Assembly: GCA_963971225.1 (NCBI GenBank)
Contig: OZ020267.1
Location: forward strand, 69,066,718 to 69,130,717
From: Melieria omissa
Taxonomy: Eukaryota; Arthropoda; Insecta; Diptera; Ulidiidae
Direction: 5' to 3'
DNA: 64,000 bases
The notes under the pieces are model-generated. The model did no database searches, had not been told where the DNA came from, and worked only from the letters and a program-made list of their open reading frames with translations. Below, one piece after another: positions 1 to 10,944 of the stretch (position 1 is its first letter; each line of letters opens with the position of its first letter). Position numbers and translations under genes: made by a program.

Positions 1-499
1 GGAACAAAATATTTCCAAAATAAACAGAAATACAATAAAACTTAATAAAGAACATGTGAAATAAAACAGAAATACATGGTGAGAAAGAAATTTATTGGAT
101 ACAGTGGTTTCAAGGGCCAAGTTTAAGTCAACAAAAGAAGAGAGAAGGGTTGAGTTTTCTTAAAACAGAAAGAACGAATGGAAAACTAAGGGATCTAGTT
201 ACTTTTGTGGGAGTTGTAAGTGATTGTGAGAATTTTTAAAACAAAAAAATATATAATAGAGCTGATGCAATCATAAATTAGATTAAAAAAGAATACACAA
301 TGAACAAAAGTTAATTTGTTATGTTGGCTTTTAAAGAGCGTTGAAGGCCACAAACGAAGGGGTGGTGTTTCTTCACAACAGAATGACATTTTTTTGTTCT
401 TCGGTTCAAGTCTAAAGTGAGTCTAGGATGAATATTTTGTTCACTGCTAGCTTGGGACAATGAGGGAGCCCGGTGATGATGCACTCAAGTTTAAAGTCA
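1..499. other. AT-rich unique sequence, nothing recognised
   Basis: No open frame with recognisable protein similarity, no tandem structure and no terminal repeats were seen. Only short AT-rich ORFs of the size expected by chance are present. Confidence 0.5.
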
Positions 500-534
500 T
501 TGGGTCTAATAAATCAAGTTTTTTCATACAACGT

Positions 535-990
535 TGTATTGGCGTTTCAACGCCCCTTTTATACAGTGCCCAATCCATTTCTCCAGTCGAAGAATGTGAT
601 CCAGTTTCATTGATTTGAGACTTACAGTTCCAAAGTTAAGCGGAAAATTTGAGTCAAATGGCTTTGATGTGCCGGCTGTAGTTCCAAAGATACATATTCA
701 AAATATTTGGGTCGCTTGAAAAGCGCCACGCCCCTTATTCGAACCTTTTGAAATTTTACCAGTGAAACAACACAGCTAACCAAATTTTAATGCTGCAGAT
801 ATTTCATATTACAAATTTAGGTTCTATGGAAGGTGTCACGCCCACTTATCGGGTCGTATTCGCACTATGCGGCTTACCGAGATTTAGTCAAGACAAACAT
901 TCCATGAAAGATTTAGCTCAATCGGTCGTCTGGTTCTTGAGTTTTAGTGTCGTGTGACCAACAAACAAACATAGAAACACAATGAACAAT
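535..990. repeat. Probable decayed dispersed repeat
   Basis: Three GC-richer blocks of the type 'cacgccccttatt' occur near 551, 728 and 838, separated by AT-rich sequence. This resembles degraded non-coding transposon remnants common in fly genomes. No termini or target duplication could be found, so class and boundaries are unknown. Confidence 0.3.
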
Positions 991-1019
991 CAGTTGAAGA
1001 CAGTAATGAATGGATGGTA

Positions 1020-2200
1020 AACCTTTTGAGAGTCTAATTTAAGCTTTCATCAGGCTTGAGATCTTTGAGACCGACTGAAGATACTCTTATTGGATTGAGA
1101 ACTCTGCCAATGTATGGAAGCGAAGACTAAGTCCTGGTGATTCTTTTCTTGTGGACCTAATTTCATTTTGTTAGAATCAGGCTTGAGATCTGCAGGACTG
1201 AAAGAAAATACTTGTATTGGAATGTAAACAATGCTAACCAGTGTAGAGGATAATGTGTCGGTTTTCGCTTCCTGTGGGTCTAATTTCAGGCTGTTGGAAT
1301 CAGGCTTGAGATCTGTTATGAGGTGAAGGATGCAAATTTATGAGGAGAATAATGAGTCTGTGTCTCTTTTTGGATCTAATTTTAGGATTTTGGAAACACG
1401 CTTGAGATCTGTGGGACTGACTGAAGATACTCACATCAGATTGTGAAATTTTAGATTCAGAATTGAGATCTATGAAACTGGGACCATACACTATGCGAAC
1501 CTATGTAGAGAATAATGAGTCGGTTCTATACTTTCTGTGGGTCTAATTTCAGGCTGTTCGAATCAGGCTTAACATGTGTTATGCCAACTTATATTGGCAT
1601 AGTTCACAATCATAGTTCATTGTAATGTTGAGGCAGTGGTTGACTTCTTGTGGGTTTAATTTCAAACTGCTGAAATCTGTATTGAGATCTATGCGACTGA
1701 CTGAAGGTACTACTCGTATCAGATCCTGAAGGATGTCAATTAATGAAGAGAGTAATGAATCGGTGGTATACTTTGTGTGGATAAAATGTTTGGCTTTTGG
1801 AAACACGCTTGAGATCTGTGGGACTGACTGAAGATACTCGCATTAGATTGTGGAATTTCAAGTTGTTGTTGTTGTAGTCATATTGGAGTAAACCCATGGG
1901 GAGTCCACTTTTTGTGAGTTTAATGTCAGATTGCTGGAATCAGGCTTGAGATCTCTGGGGCTGAGTGAGGGTGAACGAACCTATGGAAAGAATAATGAGT
2001 TGGTAGTACATTTCACGTGGCTCTCATTTCAGATTGTTGGAATTAGGATTGAGAACTATGACGGTCAGTATATGGGACCCTGCACTATGCCCACCCATGA
2101 AGGGAATAATGAGTCGATGTTCCACTTCTTGTGGGCCTTATTTGAGTTTGCTTGAATCAGTGTTGAGATCAGTGACATGAATGCCCTCCTTCACTGTAGA
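1020..2200. repeat. Degenerate tandem repeat, unit about 100-130 bp
   Basis: The core 'caggcttgagatct' or a near variant recurs near 1051, 1178, 1301, 1397, 1460, 1568, 1680, 1805, 1941 and 2158. A second module, 'gtgggtctaatttcaggctgttgg', precedes it in most units, and 'gggactgactgaagatactc' follows it in several. Spacing varies, so units have been shortened or lost. The short ORFs inside are by-products of the repeat. Confidence 0.8.
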
Positions 2201-4320
2201 AACCATAAAATATAAGTTCCTTTTAATTAGCTTCCTTAAATCAAACCTGAGCACAACTATTTCGACTTTATTCAAAATTCCACTTAATTGCTGTTCATAC
2301 TCTTCATAAGTCACTCTTATTAGTCACTCTGCATGGCTCACTTGAATATGACAATAACAACTTCATAGTCCTTTAAAGAAACAGAAAAAACTCAGTCAAC
2401 AGATAAAGTGATCGTTTGTCAAGTTGAGCTATGATTATTGGTTACTGTGAATGGTTGAAGTGGGCGCCAGTAATTTGCAATAAAACGCTCGCATGTTTTG
2501 CATTCTTTGTGTGTTGTGTTCTTAAGTGAATTTGGACTGAAACTAATTAGCCACAGTTTGCCATTAGTTGCTGCCATTGAAGAAAACCGCCTCAATGGAA
2601 GCAAGTAACGACCAAACCGGAACAAGGAACCACAAGCCGCCAGGAGGACAGCAAAGCCAAACGTATGCGGAATTTAATAATCAATTATCGTGCCACATGC
2701 ATATGCAGTGGCGTGCCACAACATGCTGCACAACAACAACAACCACAAAGGCAACTTCTTGGATTTTCGTATTGCAGTTGGTATCAAAAGAAAAAAAATT
2801 TTGCTGCACATTGAATGCCACTGCGGTCACAAAACACCGCAGAGCTTTGCATACTTTCAACTTTTTTTCTACTTTTTGTTTTTGGTTTTGGCTGGAATTG
2901 TGTTGTTTGGCTTTTAGAATAGAAAAAATGAAATCAAATTGGCTGCCGCAATTTGGTGAACGGTTTACAACAACGAACGTTTTCTGCATAGCAGAGCAGA
3001 AAGTTTTCAATGCAGTGCTTTGTAATTGTTTCACACATACATATGTAAGTATGTGTCATAGGAGTATGGAAGGACATTCATTGAAAAGGCTGTGAATTGG
3101 AGTTTACAAAAAAAAAATTCTTTTTTAAAGTGAGCAGGTTGTTGCAAAATTAAAACCCATTGAATTTGTATCACATTTCAATAGTTTTAAAATCAGTATG
3201 AATTGTGAATTAAGTATTCAAACTACTAACGTTTTCAATAATATTTTTTCTATAGCAAAATTTGCTGCATTTTAGTAATAATTCTTTCTCATAGACAAGA
3301 TTGATGAAACAAAATTTGTTTTACACATTTGAAGCTCTTCTTCAGTACCTCAATTCAATTGGAAAATTATATAAAAAATTCACTAAAAATAACATCAACA
3401 GTGGTGCAAAAACATCAACACCGATCGCAATAGAACCAAATAGAACTAAAACTATAAATTGAAATAGAAGCAAGAAAAAAGTAAATATTACAACAGAAAA
3501 CAGAAAACGTAAGAGAACGTGCCACAATAATAATAAAACCTGAAAGCGGCTACGGAATGATGGCGAATGTGCAAAAGGAGAGGAGGAGAATGTTGCTGTA
3601 AAAATGCTCAACGGGAAACCCATAAAAGGCCAACAACTGATATGAGGCTTGCTTTGAAGTAGTTTTTGTTGTTGGTTTATACTTGTGATTGCTGTAGTCG
3701 TTGTTATTGTTGTTGTAGCGTTGTTAATAATGTAGCGAGTGCACGTTGTTAATAGAAAAACCGCAATGAAGTTTTGTTAGTTTGGCTAAGAAGCTGTGTG
3801 GCCGTTGCGTTGTGGCGAGTGGCGAACGCGTGGAAAATGGAATTGCAGTCGTGTACGAGTACATTGCATCAAGTACTGAATAACAAAAAAAAAACAACTA
3901 AAAGAAGCAAACAGTGCAGGGAATAATGTTGAACTTTCAAGCAGCAAAGAAAAATGTTAGTAGAAAAGGAGGGAAAATTTCACTTAAATTGTTGATGGTT
4001 GACTATTTAGAAAAGTTTCTAGCGGAAAATGATTGAAATATGGTCAACTAAGTGTTGGTGAGTTGGTGAGAAGAATATTCAATTAGTAGAGTAGTTGAGC
4101 GAGTTAGGGAAGTGAGGTTAAGTTTGTGATTGTGCAGGAAAAGTTTATAAAATATTAACCAATTAATGTTGTTTGAACAAAACAAAAATGAATAAATAAT
4201 GAAACAAACAAATGTATATTAATAATAAATAAAAAAATACTCTTGTCTGTTCGATTATAAATTAAAAATAAAATAAAACTAAGTTCAATTAAACTTGATA
4301 AACAAAATTAATATTAGATA
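2201..4320. other. Unique non-coding DNA with microsatellite-like patches
   Basis: The stretch holds CAA/GTT runs (for example 2729-2750 and 3700-3720), an 'acatacatatgtaagtatgt' patch near 3036, and A-rich stretches. ORFs on both strands around 2568-3095 overlap each other, are low in complexity and show no domain, so I do not call them genes. Confidence 0.5.
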
Positions 4321-4325
4321 ATCCT

Positions 4326-4600
4326 TAGAATTGTTCGAACTCTACAAGGACGTTTGACTTGGTGTGGACATATCCAAAGTATGAACAAGGCAAGATCCCC
4401 AAGACGATATAAGGTCCGCAGTCAATGAATTGACAGAGAAAAAGTGGGCTTAAAATATTTTCTAAAGACAGAGACTTGGAAACGATTGAAACGAAAGATT
4501 GCCCAGAAGAGAGAAAGGTGATTGAGGAGGCTAGAACTCGATTTGGGTTGAAACGCCATTGATGACAATGTGATGATCTTTTGGGATATATATGTTTGTA
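4326..4600 (+). pseudogene. Non-LTR retrotransposon relic, C-terminal end of reverse-transcriptase ORF
   Basis: Plus-strand translation gives a segment around RLTWCGH followed by basic residues. After a gap comes a segment ending VIEEARTRFGL. This matches the usual C-terminus of LINE polyproteins, where a 'R-L-x-W-x-G-H' block precedes a tryptophan/arginine-rich block ending in 'A-x-x-x-x-G-L'. An in-frame stop after the first block and a frameshift before the second show it is dead. A GC-richer tail near 4616-4645 may be 3' UTR. Clade is not resolved. Confidence 0.6.
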
Positions 4601-4969
4601 TTTGCTTTTAAATACGCTCGGTAGCACACCGAGGCGGCTAAATCTAACATTTGAAATTTGAAATCATAAAATGCGTTTTATTATACAAATAAGTTGAAAA
4701 TTTTTGATTTCAATATTAAAACATAGAGGTACCAGGACCCTTTCTCACTTCACTCGCTATTTGAGAAATCGAAATATAATTAACTACCAAGACCCGGCAG
4801 CTTTGCAAGCATGAATTTTATGATTTCATTGAAATAATCTTTACTCACTTTTTATTACTATTCAATGTTAAGTTTTTTTATTTATATGAACTTTTAACAA
4901 AAATTTTTCACCTTGTCTAATGTTAATTTCACCGTGCGACAACAAATTTTACACACAACAAAATTTATA

Positions 4970-5330
4970 TACTCGCAAAACTAGGGTTCAAATGTAGTAA
5001 AAGTGCGTTTTTAGTTTTTCTCTCTGACGTCAGGATATTTTTTAAAAGGACTTTGAAATTTCAAGGACATGTTTATTTCAAAAAATTATTTTAAAAATTG
5101 AGCGCATTGAAGAATAGCAATATGGGTATTAAATGAAAGAGAGAAATCTTCAGAATCTTAGAAAATTTAATATTTTGGTGCAAAAGGACGAATAGATATT
5201 GAAAATGTCCTTTTATAACTTTATCCTTGAATATCCTTGGAAATTGCAAATATAGTAGTATTTTTTAAATGCAACTTAAGATCTCATATGTACACTACCA
5301 TATCCTTGAATTTCGTCCTTCTAACTTTAT
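4970..5330 (-). repeat. Unclassified dispersed repeat, copy 1 (inverted)
   Basis: Read on the minus strand this segment resembles 27390-27700, and part of it resembles 23690-23860. Shared pieces include 'tatcaaatgaaagagg', 'aaaaggac', 'aaaaactgagta' and 'tctagtttca'. All three copies are diverged and lack coding potential. No terminal repeats were found. Confidence 0.5.
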
Positions 5331-5578
5331 TATTTTAGGATATAAAAAATTTAATACTTCTCTCTTGTTTTGCAATTTTTTGATTTTTGTCGCACGGTGT
5401 TTTCGAACGATGTTTTGAATTATTTCTGATTTTGAATACTTTTTCCAAGTCTGAAGTCAAATCCCTCAATAAATTACCATTTCACCCTTTGTTCACTACG
5501 TTAGATTTTGATAAAAAATACTTGCCTAATTATTCCTCATTTGAAATGTTTTCATCATATTTGAAGTCTAAAAACTCA

Positions 5579-5668
5579 TTAACCCTTTCAGTCAAAATGT
5601 CCAATATATTGGACTACAGCCCATACAATCCATACAGCCCGGTTTATTTTCATGTCGGAAAGGGTTAA
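5579..5668. mobile_element. 82-bp TTAA-flanked micro-MITE (piggyBac-like)
   Basis: A TTAA lies at 5579-5582 and another at 5665-5668. The 82 bases between them start CCCTTTCAGTC and end GTCGGAAAGGG, which are imperfect inverted termini. The neighbouring satellite unit near 5787 reads 'ctcattaaacatgtttcgcc' without the insert, so it serves as an internal empty site. TTAA duplication with CCC-type ends is characteristic of the piggyBac superfamily. The element is far too short to code for anything. Confidence 0.7.
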
Positions 5669-6122
5669 AAAATATTTCGCCCTACAAACTGTTAACCCTT
5701 TGTTGACCACGTCAGATTTCGTTGAAATATAGTAATGTAATTATTTTTAATTTGAAATGTTTTCACCATTTTCGAAGTCAAAAGGCTCATTAAACATGTT
5801 TCGCCTTACAAACTGTTAACCCTTCGCTGACCCGTCAGATTTTGATTTTCAAAAAAATAAGAAACACGTGTGGAATTTTTTCTTGTTTGGAGCATTTTAA
5901 CCAAGTTTGAAGTTTCATCTTTTTCAGAGTTTTGCCATATAAACTTTTGACCCATCGTTAACTCCGGTGGATTTTGATGCTTAAAAAGCATGAAAAATAC
6001 ATGTCTAATCATTTATTATTTCAAGTGTTTTAAATTTGCAGTTAATGGTTCATGTGGTTCATAGATGACTATGAAATCTTCATATGAATCTTAAGCCTTC
6101 TTTGACCCATTTTTGACCATAT

Positions 6123-6508
6123 TGTTACGAATGCTAGTTCTAGCGGGGTAGTACGTATCTCTGGATTGCGTAATTTGAAAATAAAACACACTTAATTTCT
6201 CAAACGCAGTCAATAAAATAAACCAACAATCACTTTATTTCACAGATTTACACTTCACTGTCTTAACACTTAAATATTTGCTCAATTACTCCGTATGGCA
6301 CCTTTACTAGTCAAAATCAGACTGACTCGCTGCGCCGCACCCGGCTGCCCTTTATACCTGTCCGGCCATCGCGCAGATCGTTCTCGCACATTCCAGAGTG
6401 GACTAAAGGTTTCCATAATGATCGCGACCATCATTGCCAGGTTGAATTATGGCACGGCGCGTAGCGATAGGGTTGCTTTGCACAGCGACAGACTGTCTTA
6501 TCGTTACA
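6123..6508 (-). mobile_element. Solo LTR of a Ty3/gypsy-type retrotransposon
   Basis: The segment begins TGTTACGAATGC and ends ATCGTTACA, giving TG...CA ends. It is flanked on both sides by a perfect ATAT duplication (6119-6122 and 6509-6512). On the minus strand there is a TATA box in 'GGTATAAAGGGC', then downstream an AATAAA signal near 6225, in the right order for a U3-R-U5 LTR transcribed on that strand. At 386 bp the size is normal for a gypsy-group LTR. No internal gag-pol sequence is present, so the element was removed by LTR-LTR recombination. The 4-bp ATAT duplication fits the 17.6/297 group of gypsy elements, which is inference. Confidence 0.85.
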
Positions 6509-7110
6509 ATATTTTAAGGAAAAAAACCCATTAAATCATATTTCTCTTTACAAAGTTTTAACCCATTGGTGACCATTATTTCTTGTTTTAAACATTTTCA
6601 CCCAGTTTGAAGTAAACTAACCCATGAATTGATGTTTTTCTAGTTTCACCATATAAACTTTTGAACCATCGTTGACCACGACAGATTTTGATTTGCAAAA
6701 AAATAAAAAACCCGTGTTGAATTATTTTTGATTTAAAGTATTTTCATCAACTTTGAAATCAATGGAATGTTTTCACCATATTTGTAAAACCAATTGAATC
6801 ATGTTTCTTCATACAATCTTTTAATCCATCGATGGCTCTGTTAGATTTTGATTTTCAGAAAGAATGAAAATCAAGTGTCTAAAAATTTTTTCATTTCAGG
6901 TACTTTCACAAATTCTAAAGTCAATTGGCCCCTGGGTTCAGGTTTTTATAGTCTTCTCTCATACGAACCTTAACCCACTGTTGAATCAGTTACATTTTGA
7001 TTTTCGAAAAACTAAAAAATACGTGTTGAATTATTTTTGATTTAAAGTAGTTTCATCAACTTTGAAATCAATGGACATAATTTAATATGTTTCTTCATAC
7101 AACTTACAAC

Positions 7111-8960
7111 CCATGTCTTGCCCCTTTAGAAAATAAAGACCAAAGGATCCCGTCTTAGTTTAAATTTCATGTTTGTAGCTTCAGCGGTTTGGGCAAAGCG
7201 ATGATGAATCAGTCAACCAAGACAAAAATATATATGTTGTTATGAGTTTTTTAATAATTTTAAAAAAGTTTTATTTATTTTCGAAAATATTTCTATGAAC
7301 TTTTTCGTTTGGTTTCGTACAGGAAACGAACCACAATGGTCAGTGGCTGCGGCAAATAAACCACAAACGGCAACAATTGCACGAAATACAAATGAAAATA
7401 TGACCGCCGTTTACATGCTTCAACCCTCTCACCGCCCTTCAACCGTTTGCCACGCAACATGGCTGCTTCAGCCAATATCGGTGCACAAATATGGCGGTGT
7501 GGTTTCTAAGTGCTTCGTGCACATGTTTCGAATATACATATACACGCACTCACATAAATAAGTATGTAAGTATGACTGTATGTAGTTGGAAGTATGTGTG
7601 TGTTTGTGTTGGTTATGTCTCCGCATGCCAGCATTGAGAACGGAAATACTGCACACAGTGCGCGCTGCATGTGCGTGCACACACATAACTATTCTCAATT
7701 GGCATTTGTACAACAACAACAATAACAACATTCACAGAGCAACTACTGCAGTGAGTAAAGTTTTTTAAGTGCGCCAAATTGAATTTTTCGCTTGTGCCGA
7801 AGCAGATTTGCGCTGCCACTGCGATTCCACTACAATTGGCGTTGGTCTTTGAATTTGTTGTTATTGTTGTTGTAATGTAAACAAAATTGTTAAAACTATA
7901 CGCTTCCGCTATGCGACCGGAAATGCATAAAATTGTCGAAAAATGTTGCTTTTCGTGAATTGGCTAAAAGCGTAGCAGACAGCAGCGGCTGCGTGCAGAG
8001 GGGGTAGAGAGGGGATGTACTATGGAGGAAGTAAGCAAAATAAACATTACAATAAATTAGACGTCTTCTGGTGCACTACGCTTAAATTGTACAATAATAA
8101 TAAACGGAATTAGTGCAGGCAACGAGTGCAAAAAGCAACAAAAATAAACTAAAGTAAACTAAACACTTTTGTGTTGTGCACAAAAAAAAATAAATAAAAA
8201 AATAAATGAATAAACAGCAACTAGTGAGGAACGAGTCTTCTGCAGTTAACGTTTTGTTTTGTTGCTTTTGTGTGTCGGTGTGTGTGTGTGCGCGCAGTAA
8301 ACTAATGGCAACCACTTTACTTCCGCTTTTGTTTCATTTCACATTTTTCGCCACACAAAAACACACACACACGCACACACATACATAGACATACATAACT
8401 AGCAACAACTATAACAATAACCAAAAGTATAACCAGCACAGTTAGTTGAATGTCTCGGCGTTAATCTTCGTTGGCTGTTTGTTACTTGTCTGTCTGTCTG
8501 TTTGTCTGTATTTGTGTGTGTGTGTTTGTGTGTTTGCGTTTGTACGTAATTTTCCTCTTCATCACTTCCTGCTGCCACACTTCATGTGGGCCACTCATTT
8601 CCTGTGCGCCTGCTCGCTCTAATTAAGCTGCGCTCAAGTAATCTGCGTAATGTGTCCTGTTAGCAGTTGGCCATTTGTTGTTGTTGCAAAACATTCAACT
8701 ATATAAAAAAAAGCGAAAGTTTCATAGCCATTCTCATTTGTTTCAAGCATTTGTGTTATCTTAGTTTGGCCACATTTGCATGCACGGCTCGTTGTTGTGT
8801 TTTTTTTTTCGACGCATTTGCCATAGTTGTCGTTTGGCCTTGGACCACTTTGGACAGTTGCAATAAATTAAAGTGGCGCCTTGGATTTGCTTTTTTAAGA
8901 CTTGAAGTTGTCAAGCATTGTTGCTGCGAATGAGCAGAAAACTAAACAAGTCTGAGAGAA
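7111..8960. other. Unique non-coding DNA with CA/TG and CAA microsatellites
   Basis: Contains a TG tract near 8276-8294, TGTG/TGTT runs near 8480-8540, a CA tract near 8357-8383, and CAA/GTT repeats near 7710-7730 and 7858-7872. Overlapping short ORFs on both strands reflect these simple repeats. No exon was recognised. Confidence 0.5.
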
Positions 8961-8966
8961 TTAAAT

Positions 8967-9039
8967 AAAGGAAACTGTTTGCTCCAGTTTGAGTGGACAA
9001 AATTAAAGTGGATTCAAACTGGAGCAAAAAGTTTCCTTT
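8967..9039. repeat. Foldback: 26-bp arms with 21-nt loop
   Basis: The arm 8967-8992 (AAAGGAAAC-TG-TTTGCTCC...) is the inverse of 9014-9039, with only the central TG/AA pair unmatched. The inverted repeat abuts the tail of the LINE relic that starts at about 9040. It could be a pre-miRNA-like hairpin, a very short foldback element or an insertion scar. Confidence 0.75.
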
Positions 9040-9375
9040 TTGGAAGTTAGGTTACGTTTTAGAAGTGATGTCTGCTTCATTCAGTTCCATTCGAATGGTT
9101 GAGTGGACCCATTGTGAATCTCATCATTCTTGAATCCCTTGACTTTTTCTATTTGTTGATTTGCCTGTAGATTCAGACGAGGTCTTTTGGGAACTGTTTG
9201 GTCTTGGCGGGGAAATTTTTGTAGATTACTAATCCATGTATCAGCTATTCCGACGAGTCCATTGAACAACCAGGCTAGATGAGAGTCTGGAGCTGATGTT
9301 CGTGTAATGATGGACAGTGACATAGTAGATTCTCCATTGATTACACTGCCTCCCCATCTTCGCAGTGTTTGAAGT
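9040..9375 (-). pseudogene. Old 3' fragment of the same LINE family as 45789-51297
   Basis: Nucleotide sequence runs parallel to 45789-46120: 'ggacccattgtgaatc', 'tagattcagacgaggtcttttgggaac', 'tttggtcttggcg' and 'agagtctggagc' all have close counterparts. It covers the last about 80 codons of ORF2 (the Cys-rich segment after RNase H) and the 3' UTR. Frames are broken. The tail is shortened to 'gttaggttac' at about 9046-9055. The copy is 5'-truncated, which is normal for LINE insertion, and much older than the full-length copy. Confidence 0.85.
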
Positions 9376-9600
9376 TGCAAAGTAAAAAATTAACTTGGTT
9401 TTTGTTTTTAAACTTGATTTTTTAGACTTGATTTTGTTTTAATCATAACACTCGATTGATTCCACTAAATTCTCATTTTTGCAGTTGCAAAGTAAACAGG
9501 ACTTTTTAAAAATTTAAAAACACTCGATTGATTCCACTGAATTCTCATCTTCGCAGCTTCTGTGCTTTGCAAAGTAAACATTACTTTTTGAGAATTACAA
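9376..9600. repeat. Short local duplication next to LINE relic
   Basis: A block with 'aacactcgattgattccact-aattctcat-tt-gcag' occurs at about 9446-9487 and 9519-9560. 'gttgcaaagtaaa' or a close variant occurs near 9373, 9483 and 9572. The last bases of the relic ('catcttcgcag') are part of this repeat, so part of the relic was copied two more times. Confidence 0.55.
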
Positions 9601-10024
9601 AAAAACATTTTTGATGGCAAAACCGATTTATTTTGTTCAAATAGTTTTTTTCATACTCGAAGAGCAATTTGCAAATACTAAAAGCTTGTTGAATGAGTGT
9701 TTAAGATAGGTTTTAGATCATCTTAATGCCTTTGGAAATTTCTTTACAAGCCTTTTGAATGATTCCTACATCCTTTAAAACTCTTTTCTTTAATGGGAAA
9801 ATGCATTTGTTTAAAAAGTTTAAAGTCAAACGGTGCCCAATCAGACAAATACGTGAACTGCTTGATGGGGGAAAAAAACGATTTTTGGTGAAAATTTGTC
9901 ACAACTGTTTATCGATGAGTTGGCAACTAAATCGTGTAGAAATTTTTTGGTAGCCAAATGTTCAATTAAAATGGAATAAATTGATGTTATTGTTATTGTC
10001 CAAAGCCAATTTCATGAATCTCAA

Positions 10025-10550
10025 TTAACCCTTTCGGTACTTCTTTTTTGTTTTTAACTTTAAAAGTCATTATTTACCATTTTATTACTGTTTAAGCCTA
10101 CGTAATGAATAATCAAAAGTCATTTTTTTAAATATTGTTCGAAAAAGTGGTTTTTGGGCATCATGAAATATGGCATAGTAAAAAATAAAAAAAATCGTAC
10201 AGCCTTAGTGAACTATATTTGGGATCTAACTTTTTTTACACTTACTAAAGCAATAAATACCTACTAGATTACTTACATAAACCTATAAAATAAATTGATT
10301 TTTGTAATAGAATAAATAAAAGTACAAAGTGACCTCTTTTTGTAAAATACGCAGCTCGATAGGACTGCGCACTTTCTGAACACTTACAAGTTACTTGGTA
10401 CACTAATCAAAATATTTTTTTCATGATTTGGTATAAAAATCTTCAGAGAAAAATACAAAAATTGAAAAATATAGTATCCACAAGTTTTTGACCTAAAACA
10501 GGCACTGAAAAGAGACTATGCCATATGGCATAGAATAACCGAAGGGTTAA
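10025..10550. mobile_element. piggyBac-like MITE (TTAA MITE 2)
   Basis: TTAA at 10025-10028 and 10547-10550 flank a 518-bp AT-rich segment. It begins CCCTTTCGGTAC and, read inward from the right, begins CCCTTCGGTTAT. There is no ORF of note. TTAA target duplication with CCC termini is the piggyBac hallmark. Some internal palindromy is visible ('ccatatggcatag' near the right end). Confidence 0.7.
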
Positions 10551-10944
10551 GATTTTGGCTGATCTGTGATAATTTCAGGCACAGTTTTGATTTGCGGAGA
10601 TCGCGAAGATTTCAGAGTTCGCGGAGATTCCGATTGATCAAACATGAACTCGTTTACGGAATAAAAAATCATCTTCATAAACTTGGATCAGCAGTTGAAG
10701 TGTGGATCAGTGAATCAACTGTCATGTAATTTTGACTAGAAATCATTGATTTCAGACACCACAACCGCTTTCGGAGAACCAAATGTTATGAAATTTTTAA
10801 GGAATTTGGGAAAGGCTGTTCTGAGCTGTTGATATGAACATGGCTTCATTTCAGATGCAATAACTTCGCTTTCAATGAATGAAATGTCATGCAATTTTTA
10901 ATAGAAATTGGCAAAGGATATTCTGAACTCATGACATGAACATA

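Larger units (their letters stand above)
5390..7110. repeat. Degenerate satellite, unit about 115-140 bp, interrupted by two insertions
   Basis: Recurring modules are 'gttgaccacgtcagattttgat', 'tgaattatttttgattt', 'ttttcaccatatttgaagtc' and 'catgtttc-cttacaaact-ttaaccc'. They are recognisable near 5400, 5500, 5700, 5830, 5950, 6570, 6670, 6770, 6840 and 6980. The array is cut by an 82-bp TTAA-flanked insert (5583-5664) and by a solo LTR (6123-6508). Units are strongly diverged, suggesting an old array. Confidence 0.75.

Noticed and set aside
2568..3095. 175-codon plus-strand ORF opposite a 117-codon ORF
   Set aside because: Low-complexity Thr/Cys/Phe-rich sequence over CAA repeats, with no family signature.
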